A DNA stretch of 64,000 nt from Pseudoscleropodium purum (taxonomy: Eukaryota; Streptophyta; Bryopsida; Hypnales; Brachytheciaceae): contig OZ017803.1 of the NCBI GenBank assembly GCA_963969395.1, forward strand, positions 2,666,001-2,730,000, given 5' to 3'. Positions 61,536 through 64,000 of the stretch are shown here, one piece after another. The position numbers and the translations under genes were made by a program. The notes beneath the pieces are model-generated. The model saw only the letters and a list, made by a program, of their open reading frames with translations, searched no databases and was not told the DNA's origin. Each line of letters starts with the position of its first letter. Positions within the stretch are counted from its first letter, which is position 1.

Positions 61536-61557
61536 AACAAGCAAACAAACAAACAAA
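61536..61557. repeat. AAAC microsatellite
   Basis: About five AAAC-type units (CAAACAAACAAACAAA) just outside the right end of the 61230-61508 element. Confidence 0.8.
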
Positions 61558-62234
61558 GCAACCTAATTTAAAGCATTGATGATTGAATTCCTTAAACCCA
61601 AAATTTTCAAAACTACCAAAGTAGCCTTTTAGGTCCTTTGGGGATTAAAAAAACACTCTCATATAGTCATATTATCAGAATAAAAATCACTCATTTTTGT
61701 AGTTAGATCATTTGAATTTGTATACATTAGGATATTAAACATTTTAGAATTGAAACAAGTCATATCATTTTAAAATTCTTTTAATTATAAAATATTCTAA
61801 TATAATGTAAATAATAGATTGATTGTAGAGTTGTTTTGATATTTTTACAAAAGAAAATATAGATTGTATCCATCAATAAAATGAAACAAGACTAAAATTG
61901 TCAATAATTATTTGATATAGTCTTTAAAATGTAGTACATTCACTTATTTTCTTTGAAATCCTTGATTGACCATGATTTAGATAAGTTTCCACCATTGTGA
62001 TTATATTTTGTAATAAAAAAGTGTTGCCTCATTATTGAAGTGACATTCCTAAATCTTCATCTTATTTTATACCAAAAGATTCTACTTTCATGATATAAGT
62101 TCACAATGGCAACTAAGTTTGCTCACACCATCATTGCCTTACAAAAGTGATTAACTATTTTTGAATTGGTAATCTTCCATTTTGAAGCATCAATCTAATT
62201 ATCCAAAATGTAACCATTTTTTGTACATATATAA

Positions 62235-63702
62235 TTAAACCCTACCTGAGTTCCACATGTGATTATGTTTTCACTAAAAATACCCAAAAATTGCCATTCT
62301 TAGTACAGATACCAAATTTTTTAAATTTCTTTTTGATACACGTAACCGTAGGATCTTTTAGTATGTTAACTTGAAAATCTATGGTAAAAATTTTAGAAAT
62401 TTCTACTACTTGGATTGCAAGATATAATTTTTCAAATACACTAAAATCATTTTTTTGGCCCTGCAAAAAATAGGGCAGCTGCACTTCACAAGCTCACTTT
62501 TCTATGAAGAAATGTCCCAAATATGTTGATACTTCTTTGGATTCTTTTCCCTAGACAAGTTCGCTACATGCCTAAAAAATTTCAGATGATTTCGAATTTT
62601 ACAACATATAGGAAAATAATAGTAAGTAGACAATAGTAGAGAATGATTCAAAAAACTAAATTGTTAAGAATTTAATTATGGAATTGAAAAATGCCAATCC
62701 CAATTCCAATGGTTGCAGTGTTTTAATAAAAAAATCTACATTCTTGGATTTTATTTTATTTCCAAAAATATTGAAAATTGAGCAAAATAAAGGACTTTAT
62801 AGATTATTTCAGTTAGAGTAGAGAATCCATAATTGCTCGCAAACAAAATATCCTCATAGCTTCTAGCTCATTGATCAAAATGGAATGATTCAAAGCTTTC
62901 TATGTATATACAATCCTAGAAAACCAATTTCTAACTTTTGTTTATGAGAAAAATGATTTTTCTTTATCTGCCCAAATTACCCATTCACAAAAAAATAACA
63001 TATTAGGGCATAACTTTTGATTCATATTTTCAAATGTCATGAAATTTAGTATAAGAAAGATATTTCTTATTCCCACCTTTAACCCCTAAGTACTCAAACG
63101 ACCATTTTTTAGTTGCTACCCAACTTTAGGCAACATTTTTGAGCAAAAAAATATAAATTTTTTAAATTTATAGATTAGGATTAAAAGGTTGAATTGTCTT
63201 TCAATAGTTGTATTCAAAACTAAGATACCTACTGTCAAACAAAAATTATAAAAAAAATAGCACAAAGTATATAGAATTTGAAGAACCTTGTATTTGGGAA
63301 AAATACTGATGTATACATTACTAGATCTTTTGCATTTTTTAACAAATCAATAGAAACCACAATTTTGACCAATAAAAATATTCAAATGCTAAATAGAAAA
63401 ATTGTGTTTTTGGTGAATTTTTGAAGTTATATCTTCAAAATCTATTTGAGAAAAATCTAAAAATAATTTTATAATTTTGACTATTCAAATACTTTTTGTG
63501 ATTTTCATTATTTTAGTTCATTCAAAATTTTTTTTAAATTTAGAACTTAACTTTTTATAATGCATTTGTGTTTTGTCCAAACTCCTTGAACTTTTAGGGG
63601 TTAATGAAAATTTGGGCCAAATACATGGAAATCTTTAGTCACACATACCTACCTAAAATTGCTACGTAGTCAAAAAATGCATATTAATCCTTTAGGAGTT
63701 AA
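62235..63702. mobile_element. Non-autonomous TIR element, family A, copy 3, split by a nested element
   Basis: Starts at TTAAACCCTACC and ends at CCTTTAGGAGTTAA. The interior matches copies 1 and 2 up to about 63078 and resumes after 63604. Without the nested 526-bp insert its length is about 942 bp, like the other copies. Confidence 0.75.
63079..63604. mobile_element. Nested 526-bp TIR element of the same terminal family
   Basis: Bounded by TTAACCCCTAAG and CTTTTAGGGGTTAA and inserted into family A copy 3. The interior is AT-rich and different from family A. TTAA stands on both sides, whereas the matching place in copy 2 (near 46968-46980) has a single TTTACT, consistent with duplication of a 4-bp TTAA target. 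Confidence 0.75.
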
Positions 63703-64000
63703 GTACCATATTAGTAGAACCATCCTAATCATTATAGAAAGTTGTGTGCTTTATTCAAAAGCAAATTTGAAACTATATAAGTGCTTCAATTTAATAGAAT
63801 TTTATTTAGAATAATACTGAAGTTGTATTATTTTAACATAGATGTGTTATATTTAACATAAAACATCAGCTAGAATGTATTGATTTCTACTAGTGCAAAA
63901 TCTCTTGTCACCACTACCATTTGAAAATCAATCTTTAACCACTTGTGGCATGTTGAATTTCAACAATTAAAAATTAAGAATTTTTTGTTAGAATCAACTT

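Larger units (their letters stand above)
57501..62234. other. AT-rich intergenic DNA without genes
   Basis: Holds the 62-bp tandem duplication at 58178 and the 279-bp element at 61230. Otherwise unique AT-rich sequence with frequent stops in all frames. Confidence 0.6.

Overview
This is nuclear DNA of a land plant. It holds spliced genes with GT-AG introns, plastid-targeted proteins, and plant-type phytoene synthase, GMI1 and APC7 genes. Exons have mixed base composition, while the intergenic DNA is very AT-rich and full of small inverted-repeat transposons. That pattern would fit a moss or another seed-free plant, but the species assignment is inference only. I found no rRNA, convincing tRNA, CRISPR, organellar or viral sequence.

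Four protein-coding genes could be rebuilt exon by exon, with reading phase consistent across every junction. (1) Minus strand, 8903-12069: phytoene synthase, 6 exons, 464 aa. (2) Minus strand, 23489-24841: a 3-exon gene for a 241-aa, probably plastid-targeted membrane protein that I cannot name. (3) Plus strand, 35270-44708: a 34-exon gene for a 1570-aa GMI1/SMCHD1-type protein. It has an SMC hinge and coiled coils, but its GHKL ATPase domain has lost most of the usual signature residues. (4) Plus strand, 51472-56034: APC7, the TPR subunit of the anaphase-promoting complex, 17 exons, 565 aa. The four genes show no operon-like link: carotenoid synthesis, an unknown plastid role, DNA repair or chromatin, and the cell cycle.

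The intergenic blocks (1-8.9, 12.1-23.4, 25-35.2, 44.7-51.4 and 56-64 kb) contain no supportable genes. They do contain resolvable mobile-element structure. A family of non-autonomous elements shares the terminal motif CCCCTAAAGG and is flanked by 4-bp duplications of TTAA or ATAA. It has three ~930-bp copies, one of them split by a nested 526-bp relative, which gives an internal comparison of filled and empty sites. There are also a CACTA-type fold-back element with an ACT duplication, a PIF/Harbinger-type element with a TAA duplication, a 24-bp Stowaway-like remnant, and a 125-bp element with a CTA duplication. Two copies of a ~280-bp element carry a hairpin whose stem has changed by paired, compensating substitutions. 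A degenerate CCAA-TTGG motif recurs about every 47 bp in 4.77-5.6 kb.

The observations most worth a second look are the eroded ATPase of the GMI1 homologue, the WTAA-targeted transposon family, the covarying hairpin, and a GC/GT tandem splice donor in the GMI1 gene.
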